The notes: generated by a model from the sequence alone, not told the origin. A DNA stretch of 64,000 bases from Pectobacterium brasiliense (GCF_016950255.1 NZ_JACGFN010000001.1:1736001-1800000), one strand, 5' to 3'; shown: positions 46,755 through 60,387, counted from the first letter of the stretch. Numbers and translations are program-made.

Positions 46755-48764
46755 TTACGGAATCTGATACGCCAGCTTGTAATTACCTGCCGTCGCGGTG
46801 CGGAATGTCACGCTGTCCGTGCGCCAGCGGATTTCCACTTCCGCAGGCGACTGCACTTTCCAGCTTGAGGCGTCGTTGACGTTCAATACCAGTCGATCAA
46901 TGGTCGCCACATCGGTGACCGGATCGGTGATATCGAGTGCAAACGCAAACGCGAGTGAGTCCGGCACACCGTTATTGGATGAGAACAACTGCGTCCACTG
47001 TGCAGCAGTAATACCGCCGAGCTCGGCTGGCGTCATACCGTCCGCAATCAGTGCTTCTGCGCCTGCGGTATCGGCTGACAGCGCGCCAACATCAACCCAC
47101 GCCCCGTTCCGCCACACATGCCAGTTCACCAGATCCCGCGTCACAGCGACACGCACTTTACCTTTTCCCGCCTGCGTTGCCGTTAGTGTTGCGGCATTGA
47201 TTTGTGACCAAAAACCAGCAGAAAGTCGAGCACGCTGAATGGATATCTGGGACTGTGGCGTGTAACGAACGTCAACATGTATCCCTTCCCCTGAATATAT
47301 ATTGCCTGATGGATATTGTTGGATATTTCCTGAGACTGTAAAGCCATCACGAATAAAATCACTAGCGCTGGCTGGAACCGGAACATTAGACAACACGCCA
47401 TTTTTCACGGTAAACCATTGTTCACCATCTTTCAGTAACATCTTTGAGCCCGTGAACAACGATAATTCTTTGATACAAACAAAATTATCACCGCCATTTG
47501 ATGCCGTGAACAATAATCGATACGACACATATCGCCCTGGCGTAGATACTGTAAACCGGCGAACAGCGCCCGATGTGTTATTTTCATCATTTGATACAGT
47601 ATGTAGAGTGATCCAATCGTTATCGTTGTTGCTACCCTGTAATTGCCACGATCTGGGATTTGACAGTCCAGCATATACACGGTTTGTGATTGCATATTCA
47701 GTAATAAATTGATGGCTAGGGAATGTTAAGCACAACCACTGTGGATTACTGTTTGTCGGCCTCTGATTTGATGCCCAGCAGTCACGCACGTTATTTTGGC
47801 TGGAGTCATTTCTATCAAATGCAATATATGCAGGATATGACGGAGAATATATTGAGGACGCAGATGCAACATAACCACGATCCGAATCGGCAGTCATTGC
47901 AGGTACAATTGATCCACTTGGTAAACTAATTGAGACCGCACGATTACCTGCTTTAATCGCTGATGAATAAAACTCACCGTCTTTAGCAAGTTCAACGCTT
48001 CCGCCAGTATCTGGATGCATCGTACCATCCCAAATAACTGCGTTCGTCGCGTTGTAATTAGCCTCACTCGATGCATTGAAATCATCAACAACGTAAGTCT
48101 GATTCGCTGCACCCACCTCTTCTTTCAGCGCATACGCCGCGAGATTAAACGTATTTTGTGGACTAATGCTGAATGCGTGGTTTTGCCCTGCCGTTGCGCC
48201 CTGACGCTCGGCAACGATATAACCCGAACCGCCGCTGCCGGAACCACCAGCAGCACTGATAATGGTTTTCTCATTCACCGGGTTATAGCTCAGCGTCACA
48301 CCCGCCCCGGCCTCCAGCGAGGAATGGATAAGCTGCTTCGTTTTTTGCGTGTAGTCGGTGATGTCCTCTGTGGTGTGCGTGTGATCTGCGGCCGCAACGC
48401 CCATTTGCGCTGGCGTCAGTGAGATATCACCGCTGCCCAGCAGCGACTGACCGAAGACCGTGCGGATAGTGGTGCCAGAAATTAATGCATCCTGCTTTGC
48501 ATTCCAGGCAGCTTTTTCATCCGGTGTGGCAAATTTTCTGGTGGCAGTTTCAGTAATCTGATCGGCGGTATAGTCGCCGGGCTGTGCGGTTACGACACCG
48601 GTACGCCCGAATACGGAGGCAACACCAGAAACACCGGGTTCCTGACCGCCACCGCTATCTGAATGACAGCAAGAGTGAGGACTAAGCTGAATAGGCGGAT
48701 TAACAGTACATGTTGATTTACCCGTACTGTCACAGACATTAATTTCAATATTTACGCTTTGCAT
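46755..48764 (-). CDS. Tail-fibre-like protein with discoidin-type domain, paralogue B
   Basis: A 669-residue paralogue of the gene at 44538-46589. Layout is the same: Cys-rich N terminus, VASVFGRTGVV tail-fibre motif, Gly-rich hinge, F5/8-type C-like domain at about residues 295-440 (AYIAFDRNDSS, WLCLTF, SWQLQGSNNDNDW, YRLLFT) and conserved C-terminal domain. Between residues ~247 and ~519 it shares only scattered residues with paralogue A although both keep the discoidin pattern, so the likely ligand-binding part has diverged or been exchanged. Each copy has its own leader and terminator. Function is unknown. Confidence 0.75.
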   Translation of the reverse strand: MQSVNIEINVCDSTGKSTCTVNPPIQLSPHSCCHSDSGGGQEPGVSGVASVFGRTGVVTAQPGDYTADQITETATRKFATPDEKAAWNAKQDALISGTTIRTVFGQSLLGSGDISLTPAQMGVAAADHTHTTEDITDYTQKTKQLIHSSLEAGAGVTLSYNPVNEKTIISAAGGSGSGGSGYIVAERQGATAGQNHAFSISPQNTFNLAAYALKEEVGAANQTYVVDDFNASSEANYNATNAVIWDGTMHPDTGGSVELAKDGEFYSSAIKAGNRAVSISLPSGSIVPAMTADSDRGYVASASSIYSPSYPAYIAFDRNDSSQNNVRDCWASNQRPTNSNPQWLCLTFPSHQFITEYAITNRVYAGLSNPRSWQLQGSNNDNDWITLHTVSNDENNTSGAVRRFTVSTPGRYVSYRLLFTASNGGDNFVCIKELSLFTGSKMLLKDGEQWFTVKNGVLSNVPVPASASDFIRDGFTVSGNIQQYPSGNIYSGEGIHVDVRYTPQSQISIQRARLSAGFWSQINAATLTATQAGKGKVRVAVTRDLVNWHVWRNGAWVDVGALSADTAGAEALIADGMTPAELGGITAAQWTQLFSSNNGVPDSLAFAFALDITDPVTDVATIDRLVLNVNDASSWKVQSPAEVEIRWRTDSVTFRTATAGNYKLAYQIP

Positions 48765-48835
48765 TATGTTGATGACTCCGTTGGTGAGGGTGCATCAGGA
48801 GTATCGTTTATTTAACCCGCGTATTATTTTAAAGC
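48765..48835 (-). repeat. Leader repeat upstream of paralogue B
   Basis: Identical over 71 bp to 46590-46660. Beyond 48835 the two flanks become unrelated, marking the right limit of the duplication. Confidence 0.9.
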
Positions 48836-48942
48836 ACTTTACTAAACATAAGATTATTTAATAAATTAAATCAGAAAGTTAGACTTAATCTCTTTTGGGA
48901 ATTAAAGGTTTAACTGCGGCATGATTATCTCAGGATAACCCT

Positions 48943-48988
48943 AAAAAAATGGCGGTTTATGTCATCAGTGAGGAGACAAGAACCGCCA
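48943..48988 (-). terminator. Terminator of ushA
   Basis: On the minus strand TGGCGGTT and AACCGCCA (8 bp) enclose a 23-nt loop and are followed by seven Ts, shortly after the ushA stop. Confidence 0.7.
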
Positions 48989-48998
48989 CCATTACTTG

Positions 48999-50648
48999 TT
49001 ATTTATAAACGATCTCACCTTTCGGCGCGTAAGCTTCCGCATCCAACGGTGAATGCTTCTCGATATACTGCTTCAGCACTTCAGCGTCGACAAAGCCGGT
49101 GTTCACATAGCTCGGTAGATTATCAAGGCGTGGATAACCATCGCCACCCATCGCATTAAAGTTCAGCGTTGCCATACGGTAAACTTTATCTGCCTGCAAC
49201 GGCTCGCCTTTGATTTTCACGTTCTGCACGCCCTGCCCGTCTGCTGTCAGGCTGACGTTGAGGAATTGCGCGTAGGCACCGGAATCCACCTTTTTATTGG
49301 CGGCTACGGCCAGATACTTCTCGACGTCGCTGCCTTTCATATCCACATAAACCAGCGTGTTGGCAAACGGTTGAACCTTCAGTACATCTTTATAGGTGAT
49401 ATCACCGGATTCGATCGAATCGCGTACACCGCCGCCGCTCATGATGGCAAAATCAGCCCCTGCACGCTCAAGCTGTGCAGACAGCAGCACGTGCGCCAGA
49501 TTGGTCTGACGGAAACGCACCTGGTTGCGATCGCCTTCCAGCTTGCCTTTCACGCTACCGATCTTGATGCCCAGCTGTGCCTGCCCTTTTTCCTGGAACG
49601 GCGTCAGCATTTTCATGACGTCAGAATCTTGCGTGATTTCATGCGTATAGAAAACACGCTCAGTCTTGCCGTCTTTCTCTACCTTTTTCTTCAGGTTGAT
49701 CGGAATCAGTTGATAGTGCTCAAGCTTCAACTCGCCATTGCGGAATGTAAAATCGGCACGGCCGACATACTTACCCCACTCATGCGCCTGAACAATCCAG
49801 GTGCCGTTCTGCCGATCGGGAGCACAAGGCGTGCCCGGCACATAATCCACCTGTTTTTTATTTTCCTGCGCCATACAGACCGGATCCTGCGAGTGGCCGC
49901 CGACAATCATGTCCAGATAGCCAGCAGGCAGGCTACGCGCCATTTCCACATCCCCCGGCGCATTAGAACCGTGATTACCGTCGTCATAGTGCCCCATGTG
50001 CGTCGCGGCAATAATCACATCCGGCTTTTCGCTCTTACGCAATTGCTCAACAACCTGCTTCGCTTCCGTTGAAGGGTTACGGAATTCGATATCGGTAAAA
50101 TACTCAGGATTGCCTAATTTGGCCGTATCGTCCGTTGTCAGGCCGATAACCGCGATTTTCACACCTTGCTTGTCGAACAGAGCATAAGGCTTAAATAAGC
50201 GCTGACTGGTGCTTTTTTGGTAAATATTGGCCGATAATAGCGGGAATTTCGCCCATTTCTCCTGCTGACGCAGGACAGAAAGCGGATTATCGAATTCGTG
50301 GTTGCCGAGCGCCATTGCATCATAGCCGACCATGTTCATACCACGGAAATCTGGCTCTGCATCCTGCAAATCGGACTCAGGCACACCGGTATTAATATCG
50401 CCACCGGAAAGCAGCAGTACGCTGCCACCTTTACTCGCCACTTCCTGACGGATCTGATCGACCAGCGTTTTTTGCGCCGCTAGCCCATATTCACCGTGGT
50501 CGTTATGCCAGAAGTGGCCGTGATGGTCATTGGTATGCAAAATGGTGATGGCGTACGTTTTGTCTTTTTCCCAAGCCATTGACATTACAGGTGTTAGCGC
50601 GAGCGATACCGCCATCGCACATCCCAGAGCTTTTATTGAAAAGCGCAT
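48999..50648 (-). CDS. ushA: UshA, periplasmic UDP-sugar hydrolase / 5'-nucleotidase
   Basis: A 549-residue precursor with signal peptide (ALGCAMAVSLALTPVMSMA, cleaved before WEKDK). The metallophosphoesterase domain has ILHTNDHHGHFW, LLSGGDINTG, MALGNHEFDN and VGGHSQDPVC. The C-terminal nucleotide-binding domain has ISGGGVRDSIESGDITY and FNAMGGDGYPRL. It degrades UDP-glucose and nucleotides in the periplasm so that nucleosides can be taken up. It matches E. coli UshA in length and motifs. It is divergent from ybaL across 668 bp. Confidence 0.96.
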   Translation of the reverse strand: MRFSIKALGCAMAVSLALTPVMSMAWEKDKTYAITILHTNDHHGHFWHNDHGEYGLAAQKTLVDQIRQEVASKGGSVLLLSGGDINTGVPESDLQDAEPDFRGMNMVGYDAMALGNHEFDNPLSVLRQQEKWAKFPLLSANIYQKSTSQRLFKPYALFDKQGVKIAVIGLTTDDTAKLGNPEYFTDIEFRNPSTEAKQVVEQLRKSEKPDVIIAATHMGHYDDGNHGSNAPGDVEMARSLPAGYLDMIVGGHSQDPVCMAQENKKQVDYVPGTPCAPDRQNGTWIVQAHEWGKYVGRADFTFRNGELKLEHYQLIPINLKKKVEKDGKTERVFYTHEITQDSDVMKMLTPFQEKGQAQLGIKIGSVKGKLEGDRNQVRFRQTNLAHVLLSAQLERAGADFAIMSGGGVRDSIESGDITYKDVLKVQPFANTLVYVDMKGSDVEKYLAVAANKKVDSGAYAQFLNVSLTADGQGVQNVKIKGEPLQADKVYRMATLNFNAMGGDGYPRLDNLPSYVNTGFVDAEVLKQYIEKHSPLDAEAYAPKGEIVYK

Positions 50649-51141
50649 GATAAATCTCCGTTTATTTTAAAGACCCAGTGGAACCACTGAGAAATTCACC
50701 ACACAAATTAGCACAGCAAGATGAACAATGCGCGAGGCGTATTCACGCTGTCCGCCAGCAATGTGCGATAGCCGACAAAATCAGATGAGGTATAGCAGAG
50801 AGAGTGATATCACGCTGGCTTAGCACTGTCGTCACGCCGTCACGAACTCTTGCTAATATGAATGCTTCATCGGAATAATCCAGCATCACACCGTTTATCC
50901 TCTGTTTTCCGGCATTTTACGCCGGTGGATAAAATTATTCCGCTGAATACACAGAAAAGCAGTAAGGCATTACTGCCAAGAACATCACGCCATCAGAATA
51001 ATTACGCATGTTTATCAATGCTTATCGCGAGAAACCATCCTTAAATCTGTGTTACACTACCTTTAACTAGAGAAAGTGATATTTTTCATAAAATACCACT
51101 TTTATCCAAGCAACATTTCTCTATATGCAATAGAATTTGTG

Positions 51142-51274
51142 TATACCCAGAACAATTGGCGTTGCAGCCAGACAGCAAACAAACGAATCCCAATACGCTT
51201 TTCGGTACATAATAAAAGTAATAAGGGTACGTGAGCGCTGCTAACCACGCTGTAACTTCAAAGCAAGAAGGGTA
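51142..51274. repeat. Degenerate copy 3 of the 126-bp repeat, in the 668-bp ushA-ybaL gap
   Basis: Aligned with copy 1, ATACCCAGAACAATTGGCG corresponds to ATACCCTAAATAATTCGAG, GTTGCAGCCAGACAGC to GTTGCAGGCAGGCGGC, and GTAACTTCAAAGCAAGAAGG to the CTTGAAGTATGACGG end. It is much more decayed than copies 1 and 2. The rest of the gap (50649-51141) shows no credible gene; it must hold the ushA and ybaL promoters. E. coli has fsr in this interval, absent here. Confidence 0.65.
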
Positions 51275-51316
51275 AATCCGCTCAATGACGTTTCACCTAT
51301 GGCACAAGGAGTTGGG

Positions 51317-53002
51317 ATGCATGCTGCAACACCGCTAATTTCTACTATCGCTGGGGGGCTGGTTCTTGCCTTCCTCCTTGGTATTCTGGCACACCGCCTG
51401 CGTATCTCTCCCCTTGTTGGTTACCTTGCCGCAGGCGTTCTTGTCGGTCCTTTTACCCCCGGTTTCGTTGCCGATACTTCACTGGCATCAGAACTCGCTG
51501 AACTTGGCGTCATCCTGCTGATGTTTGGCGTCGGCCTGCACTTCTCGCTGAAAGACCTCATGGCGGTAAAGTCCATCGCCATTCCTGGCGCAATAGCCCA
51601 GATTGCCGTGGCGACGCTGCTTGGAATGGGATTATCTGCCATGCTGGGTTGGAGCCTGGCGAGCGGCCTGGTTTTCGGCCTCTGTCTGTCCACCGCCAGT
51701 ACTGTGGTACTGCTACGCGCACTCGAAGAACGACAGCTTATTGATAGCCAGCGTGGTCAAATCGCCATCGGCTGGCTAATTGTAGAAGATCTGGCGATGG
51801 TCCTTACGCTGGTTCTGCTACCAGCCTTCGGCGACATGATCGGGGCTGAGCATGCCAACACCAGCAAACTGCTGACCGATTTGGCCTGGACCATCGGTAA
51901 AGTTATTGCATTTATTACCCTGATGATTGTCGTAGGCCGTCGTCTGGTACCGTGGGTATTGGCAAAAAGTGCCAGCACCGGCTCGCGCGAACTTTTCACA
52001 CTGGCAGTGTTGGCAATGGCACTGGGTATCGCCTTTGGCGCAGTGAAGCTGTTTGATGTCTCCTTTGCTCTGGGCGCATTCTTCGCCGGTGTAGTATTAA
52101 ACGAATCTGAACTCAGCCAGCGTGCAGCACACGATACGCTGCCACTACGCGATGCCTTCGCCGTGCTGTTCTTCGTTTCCGTCGGTATGCTGTTTGATCC
52201 GATGATCCTAGTGAACGATCCACTTTCTGTGCTGATCACGCTGGCCATTATCGTGTTCGGTAAGTCCGCCGCTGCTTTCGCGCTAGTTCGACTCTTTGGC
52301 CACTCCAAACGGACGGCATTAACCATTTCCGCCAGTCTGGCGCAAATCGGGGAGTTTGCCTTCATTTTGGCTGGCCTTGGTATCGTGTTGGGATTGCTGT
52401 CCGAAGAAGGACGGAATCTGGTACTGGCTGGCGCCATTCTCTCCATCATGATAAACCCGCTGCTGTTTACGCTGCTTGAACGCTATCTCGCGAAGCATGA
52501 AACAATAGAAGAGCAGATCGTGGAGGAAGCGATTGAGGAAGAGAAACAGATTCCTGTCGATATGTGTAATCATGCGCTGCTGGTTGGTTATGGTCGTGTT
52601 GGTAGCCTGATTGGCGCTAAGCTGCATCAGGCAGGGATTCCCATCGTCGTCATTGAGAATTCACGTACCCGTGTTGATGCACTGCGTGAGCAGGGAATTA
52701 AAGCCGTATTGGGCAATGCGACCAAGCCTGAAATCATGGATATTGCGCGTCTGGATTGTGCCCGTTGGCTACTGTTGACCATTCCGAACGGCTATGAAGC
52801 GGGAGAAATCGTCGCGGCGGCTCGTGAGAAGCGCGCCGATCTGGAGATTATCGCTCGCGCGCACTATGACGATGAAGTCAGCTACATTACCGAGCACGGT
52901 GCCAACGAAGTGGTAATGGGTGAGCGGGAAATCGCCAACAGCATGATCACGCTATTGAAGCTGGATGAGATCCCTCCTACACCTCAGGCGTGCCCTATCT
53001 AA
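51317..53002 (+). CDS. ybaL: YbaL, KefB-type cation/proton antiporter
   Basis: A 561-residue CPA2-family protein. About 12-13 membrane segments cover residues 1-395 (LISTIAGGLVLAFLLGILAHR, the GVILLMFGVGLHFSLKDL motif, GWLIVEDLAMVLTLVLL). An acidic linker (EEQIVEEAIEEEKQ) leads to a C-terminal RCK/TrkA-N domain with the nucleotide motif LLVGYGRVGS. It probably exchanges K+ for H+, but the E. coli homologue is not well characterised. The ATG at 51317 (MHAATPLISTI) follows AAGGAG by 5 bp and matches E. coli; the ATG 18 bp upstream is rejected. Confidence 0.94.
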   Translation: MHAATPLISTIAGGLVLAFLLGILAHRLRISPLVGYLAAGVLVGPFTPGFVADTSLASELAELGVILLMFGVGLHFSLKDLMAVKSIAIPGAIAQIAVATLLGMGLSAMLGWSLASGLVFGLCLSTASTVVLLRALEERQLIDSQRGQIAIGWLIVEDLAMVLTLVLLPAFGDMIGAEHANTSKLLTDLAWTIGKVIAFITLMIVVGRRLVPWVLAKSASTGSRELFTLAVLAMALGIAFGAVKLFDVSFALGAFFAGVVLNESELSQRAAHDTLPLRDAFAVLFFVSVGMLFDPMILVNDPLSVLITLAIIVFGKSAAAFALVRLFGHSKRTALTISASLAQIGEFAFILAGLGIVLGLLSEEGRNLVLAGAILSIMINPLLFTLLERYLAKHETIEEQIVEEAIEEEKQIPVDMCNHALLVGYGRVGSLIGAKLHQAGIPIVVIENSRTRVDALREQGIKAVLGNATKPEIMDIARLDCARWLLLTIPNGYEAGEIVAAAREKRADLEIIARAHYDDEVSYITEHGANEVVMGEREIANSMITLLKLDEIPPTPQACPI

Positions 53003-53022
53003 GTGGCTACACCCTGAATACG

Positions 53023-53057
53023 AAAATGGCGGGCAAATATAAGCCCGCCATTTTTTT
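53023..53057. terminator. Terminator between convergent ybaL and hemH
   Basis: AAAATGGCGGGC and GCCCGCCATTTTTTT form a 12-bp stem with an 8-nt loop. A and T tracts on either side make it usable in both directions. Confidence 0.93.
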
Positions 53058-53108
53058 ACGTTGTGCGATATACCTGCCAAACGTTGCCAGATAAAAACGT
53101 TCTTACCC

Positions 53109-54071
53109 CTACTCTACTTTACTCACTAACTGTTCCAGCAGATCGATGTGCAGCGGATCGTCATTGAGCGCGGGAATATAGTGGAATGCCTCTCCGCCAG
53201 CATGCAGGAAGATCTCACGGTTCTGCTCCTGAATCTCTTCCAACGTTTCCAGACAGTCAGCGGCAAAACCGGGACACATAATCTGAATGTGTTTGATTCC
53301 CTGCGCGGGCAGCCCCTGCATGGTTTCATCCGTATATGGCGTCAGCCAGGGTTCACGGCCAAAACGCGACTGGAAGGTCATCATCACTTTTCCTTCCGGC
53401 AGCCCCAGCGCAGCAATCAGCGCTTCCGTAGTTGCCCGACAGCGTTGTGGATAATCATCCCCTTCATTGGCATACCGCACGGGGATGCCGTGATAGGAGA
53501 TCACTAATCTGTCGGGTTCGCCGTGTTCAGCAAAAGACTGCTCGACACGGTGCTTCAACGCCGCAATATAAGCAGGATGTTCGGCATAATCACGGATAAA
53601 GCGAATTGCAGGCAGTTGGCGATTATCACGCAGTTGCGCGGCTAACCCATCCCACACGGCTGCAGTGGTTGAGCAGGAATACTGCGGATACATCGGCAAG
53701 ACCACCAACTGCGTGACACCCTGCGCCAGTAACTTATCCAGCGCCGAACGCAGGCTGGGTGAACCATAGCTCATCCCCAGCTCAACGGGCGTTTCCGGCA
53801 TGCGTGCTGCCAGCGCCTGCTGCTGTCGGCGGCTAATGACCAACAGCGGCGATCCGCCTTCCATCCAGACCGATTGATAGAGCTTCGCCACTCGCGGTGA
53901 GCGGGTTGGCAGGATGATGCCGCGTAGCAGCGGCCACCATAGCAGACGCGGCGTATCCACTACACGTCGGTCGCTTAGAAACTCCGCCAGATAACGCCTT
54001 ACCGCCTGCGGCGTCGGGGCATCGGGCGTCCCTAAGTTCACCATCAGCACGCCGTATTTCTCTTGTTTCAT
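53109..54071 (-). CDS. hemH: HemH, ferrochelatase
   Basis: A 320-residue enzyme that inserts Fe(II) into protoporphyrin IX, the last step of haem synthesis. It has [19 protein letters not shown] at the start, WMEGGSPL, the catalytic histidine in [36 protein letters not shown] and the [15 protein letters not shown] motif. Length is identical to E. coli HemH with the ATG at 54071 ([10 protein letters not shown]); the longer frame to 54212 is rejected. It follows adk in the same direction, with the adk terminator between them. Confidence 0.97.
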   Translation of the reverse strand: MKQEKYGVLMVNLGTPDAPTPQAVRRYLAEFLSDRRVVDTPRLLWWPLLRGIILPTRSPRVAKLYQSVWMEGGSPLLVISRRQQQALAARMPETPVELGMSYGSPSLRSALDKLLAQGVTQLVVLPMYPQYSCSTTAAVWDGLAAQLRDNRQLPAIRFIRDYAEHPAYIAALKHRVEQSFAEHGEPDRLVISYHGIPVRYANEGDDYPQRCRATTEALIAALGLPEGKVMMTFQSRFGREPWLTPYTDETMQGLPAQGIKHIQIMCPGFAADCLETLEEIQEQNREIFLHAGGEAFHYIPALNDDPLHIDLLEQLVSKVE

Positions 54072-54234
54072 CGCCGTCTTCCTTTTATGGAGAAGCAGGC
54101 TTTCTCTCAGCCCGCCAGTGCGTAACATCAAATGCCTATTGTAGCGAAAAAAAGCTAAACAAATACGGGTAGATAGCAGGGATAACGCCGATGCTATCAA
54201 TAGAGGAAACAAAGCAAACGAGGATTTCAGAACG

Positions 54235-54262
54235 AAAAAATGCCAGACGATCGTCTGGCATT
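54235..54262 (-). terminator. Terminator of adk
   Basis: TGCCAGACGATCGTCTGGCA is a perfect 20-bp palindrome, followed on the minus strand by six Ts, 31 bp after the adk stop. Confidence 0.93.
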
Positions 54263-54293
54263 CAGATGTTTGGGTATGATTCGTGTAGAAAAA

Positions 54294-54965
<672 letters not shown>

Positions 54966-55163
54966 TTATAAAATAAATTTGAAAAACGCTAAACCATACC
55001 ATTCCAGACGCTTATGCTCAAGGAACGGGCTCGCTTCAGCAACGCGCAGGCAGATGAAAAAAAGCAAGATACCTAAAAATACGGTTTGCCGTCTGCCCAA
55101 TGTTGCCATTCAGTGTAGACGAAGAAACGCCCAATAACGGAAGGAAACGTAAAATCGGGGGGA

Positions 55164-55187
55164 AGACCCCGGTTGATACCGGGGTCT
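55164..55187 (-). terminator. GC-rich hairpin after htpG
   Basis: AGACCCCGG-TTGATA-CCGGGGTCT is a perfect 9-bp stem located 14 bp after the htpG stop. On the minus strand it is followed by TCCCCCCGATTTTA, so it is only a weak intrinsic terminator. The rest of 54939-55201 is empty. Confidence 0.6.
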
Positions 55188-55201
55188 GGAGGATATCACT
55201 A

Positions 55202-57091
55202 TCAGGCACTTAACAGCTGATTCATACGGCGGATGAACAGGTTCGGATCGTCCAGTGTACCGCGTTCGGCCAGCAGAGCCTGATCCAGCAGCAGCTCGAC
55301 CCACTCGCCAAACTCCGCTTCATCAGAAACGTCAGCCGCACGTTTGATAAGCGCGTGCTCCGGGTTCAGTTCAAAAATGTACTTCACTTCCGGTGCTTGC
55401 TGGCCTGCCGCAGCGAACAATTTCGCCATCTGCGTACTCATCTCGTCCGCATCCGTTACGACAATCGCAGGCGTATCGGTCAAACGGTAGGTGAAACGCA
55501 CATCTTTAACGCGCTCGCCCAGCAGGGTTTTCACACGCTCAACAAACGGCTCCAGCGCTTTCTGTGCTTCTTTCTGCGCATCGTTTTCTTCATCAGCCAG
55601 TTTATCCAGCGTATCATCCGCTTTGCTGACTGACTGGAAGGATTTACCGTCGAACTCGGTCAGGTAGCTCATCATCCACTCGTCAATACGCTCGGACAAC
55701 AGCAATACCTCAATACCTTTCTTACGGAACAGCTCCAGATGTGGGCTGCTCTTTGCCGCTGCATAGCTGTCTGCGGTGATGTAGTAGATCTTGTCCTGAC
55801 CTTCCACCATCCGGCTAACGTAGTCTTCCAGCGATACCGTCTGTGCGGAGCTGTCGGATTGCGTGGTGGCAAAACGCAGCAGTTTCGCGATCGCTTCGCG
55901 GTTGCTGCCGTCTTCCGCCGGACCTTCTTTCAGTACCAGACCAAACTGCTGCCAGAACGTCTGGTATTTTTCCGCGTCGTCTTTCGCCAGTTTATCCAGC
56001 ATTTGCAGCACGCGTTTAGTCAGCGCATTACGCAGGTTCTGCGTCACACGACTGTCCTGCAAAATCTCACGGGAAACGTTCAACGGCAGATCGTTGGAAT
56101 CAATCAGGCCACGCACAAAACGCAGGTAGTTCGGCATGAACTGCTCGGCGTCATCCATAATAAAGACGCGCTGAACGTACAGTTTCAAACCATGTTTATG
56201 ATCGCGGTTCCACATATCCCACGGTGCACGCGCTGGGATGTACAGCAGGCTGGTATATTCCTGCTTACCTTCCACACGGTTGTGGCTCCAGCTCAGCGGA
56301 TCGGTAAAGTCATGGGAGATGTGCTTATAAAACTCGTTGTACTCTTCATCGCTGACTTCTGATTTGCTGCGCGTCCACAGGGCCTGCGCCTTGTTAATTT
56401 TTTCCCAGCTAACGGTGGACTCACCGCCTTCTTCTTCGCTTTCTGTCTGAGATTCGATTTCTACTGGCAGCGCGATATGGTCGGAATATTTGCTGATGAC
56501 AGAACGCACACGCCAGTCATCCAGGAACTCATCTTCACCGTCGCGCAGATGCAGAGTAATTTCCGTACCGCGATCGTCTTTGGTGATGTCGGCGATGGTG
56601 TAATCACCTTCCCCGGCAGATTCCCAGTACACGCCCTGATCGGCATTCGCACCCGCAGCACGGGTACGCACGGTCACTTTATCCGCCACGATGAAGGCGG
56701 AGTAGAAACCCACACCGAACTGGCCAATCAGTTGGCTATCTTTAACCTGATCGGAACCCATAGATTCCAGAAAAGCCTTGGTGCCGGATTTCGCAATCGT
56801 ACCAAGATTATCAATGACTTCGTCACGGCTCATGCCGATACCGTTGTCAGAAATCGTCAGCGTACGTTTTTCTTTATCCGTAGACACCCGCACGCGCAGG
56901 TCGCCATCGCCCGCATACAGTTCTGGTGCAGACAGCGCACGAAAACGTAATTTGTCTGCCGCATCGGAGGCGTTGGAGATCAATTCACGCAGAAAGATTT
57001 CTTTGTTGGAATAGAGCGAATGGATCATCAAATGCAGGAGTTGCTTAACTTCGGACTGGAACCCGCGAGTTTCTTGGCCTTTCATACTCAT
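55202..57091 (-). CDS. htpG: HtpG, bacterial Hsp90 chaperone
   Basis: A 629-residue ATP-dependent chaperone. The N-terminal GHKL ATPase has [31 protein letters not shown], and [15 protein letters not shown]. The middle domain carries the catalytic arginine region NVSREILQ, and the C-terminal dimerisation domain ends [12 protein letters not shown]. It helps remodel client proteins together with DnaK. Two ATGs (57091 and 57085) are possible; the first is better spaced from GAGG. A sigma-32 promoter at 57148-57176 shows that it is a heat-shock gene. Confidence 0.98.
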   Translation of the reverse strand: MSMKGQETRGFQSEVKQLLHLMIHSLYSNKEIFLRELISNASDAADKLRFRALSAPELYAGDGDLRVRVSTDKEKRTLTISDNGIGMSRDEVIDNLGTIAKSGTKAFLESMGSDQVKDSQLIGQFGVGFYSAFIVADKVTVRTRAAGANADQGVYWESAGEGDYTIADITKDDRGTEITLHLRDGEDEFLDDWRVRSVISKYSDHIALPVEIESQTESEEEGGESTVSWEKINKAQALWTRSKSEVSDEEYNEFYKHISHDFTDPLSWSHNRVEGKQEYTSLLYIPARAPWDMWNRDHKHGLKLYVQRVFIMDDAEQFMPNYLRFVRGLIDSNDLPLNVSREILQDSRVTQNLRNALTKRVLQMLDKLAKDDAEKYQTFWQQFGLVLKEGPAEDGSNREAIAKLLRFATTQSDSSAQTVSLEDYVSRMVEGQDKIYYITADSYAAAKSSPHLELFRKKGIEVLLLSERIDEWMMSYLTEFDGKSFQSVSKADDTLDKLADEENDAQKEAQKALEPFVERVKTLLGERVKDVRFTYRLTDTPAIVVTDADEMSTQMAKLFAAAGQQAPEVKYIFELNPEHALIKRAADVSDEAEFGEWVELLLDQALLAERGTLDDPNLFIRRMNQLLSA

Positions 57092-57147
57092 TGTTGCTTA
57101 CCTCAATCCTAATATTATTCAGGCTGATTAAACTGACGATAAGTAGC

Positions 57148-57176
57148 AAGTGGGGATAAACCAAGGTGATTTCAAG
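57148..57176 (-). promoter_or_regulatory. Sigma-32 (RpoH) promoter of htpG
   Basis: On the minus strand CTTGAAA (57170-57176), a 14-bp spacer and CCCCACTT (57148-57155) match the heat-shock consensus CTTGAAA-N11-16-CCCCATNT with one mismatch. It lies 57 bp before the htpG start. Confidence 0.92.
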
Positions 57177-57232
57177 GGGTAAATTTCAGCGAAAAAAGAA
57201 AACGGTGAGAGGAAAGAGGAAAACAAGACTGC

Positions 57233-57259
57233 GGCTGCCAGATAATGATACTGGCAGCC
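57233..57259 (-). terminator. Hairpin after recR
   Basis: GGCTGCCA and TGGCAGCC (8 bp) lie 6 bp after the recR stop. The T-run is interrupted (GTCTTGTTTT), so termination may be partial. Transcription that continues would enter htpG. Confidence 0.6.
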
Positions 57260-57265
57260 GACAGA

Positions 57266-57870
57266 TTAAAACCGGAAAGGCTGACGACCTGCAAGCGAAT
57301 GGGAAAGTGTGGTGCCATCGACCATTTCCAACTCACCGCCAACGGGAACACCGTGTGCAATGCGGCTGGCCATCACGCCGTGTTGTGCGCACAGTTCAGC
57401 GATATAGTTTGCCGTCGCATCGCCTTCTACCGTCGGGTTAGTCGCCAGAATCACTTCGCTTATCGATTCCACCTGCAGGCGCTCTTCCAGCCGCCCCAAA
57501 CCGATATCGTCCGGACCAATGCCATCCAGCGGCGACAAATGTCCCATCAGTACAAAGTACCGACCAGCAAACTGCCCCGTCTGTTCAATGGCGTAAATAT
57601 CAGCCGGGCTTTCTACCACGCAAATCTGCCCGTTTTGCTGGCGGCGCGGATTCGAGCAAATCGCACAAACGTCCTGCTCGGTGAATGTCCGACAATCGCT
57701 ACAGTGACCGATTTCGGACATCGCCCGGGTCAACGCCTGCGCCAGACGCATACCGCCACTGCGGTTACGTTGCAGCAGTTGAAACGCCATGCGCTGCGCC
57801 GACTTGGGCCCAACGCCCGGCAGGCAGCGCAGCGCTTCCATCAATGACTCAAGAAGCGGACTGGTCTGCA

Positions 57871-57871
<1 letters not shown>
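57266..57871 (-). CDS. recR: RecR, recombination mediator protein
   Basis: A 201-residue DNA-binding protein that, with RecO and RecF, loads RecA at single-strand gaps. It has a helix-hairpin-helix ([18 protein letters not shown]), a zinc finger with cysteines in [16 protein letters not shown], and a TOPRIM domain ([29 protein letters not shown]). The ATG overlaps the ybaB stop by one base (TGATG), so it is coupled to ybaB, as in the dnaX-ybaB-recR operon of E. coli. Confidence 0.97.
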
Positions 57872-60313
<2,442 letters not shown>

Positions 60314-60387
60314 CAATACCGCAACAGTCGAGTTATTGAGGCGATCATGCTAACACAGCCACGCCGCTATCGGCGAGACTGTTATGA

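Noticed and set aside
44538..48764. Prophage remnant
   Set aside because: Only tail-fibre-like proteins are present. There is no integrase, capsid, tail or lysis gene and no tRNA or attachment-site duplication nearby.
49266..50072. 268-codon open frame on the plus strand
   Set aside because: It is antisense to ushA, with no ribosome site or family features.
50862..51044. 60-codon open frame between ushA and ybaL
   Set aside because: There is no ribosome site and no recognisable motif, and it lies in an AT-rich promoter region.
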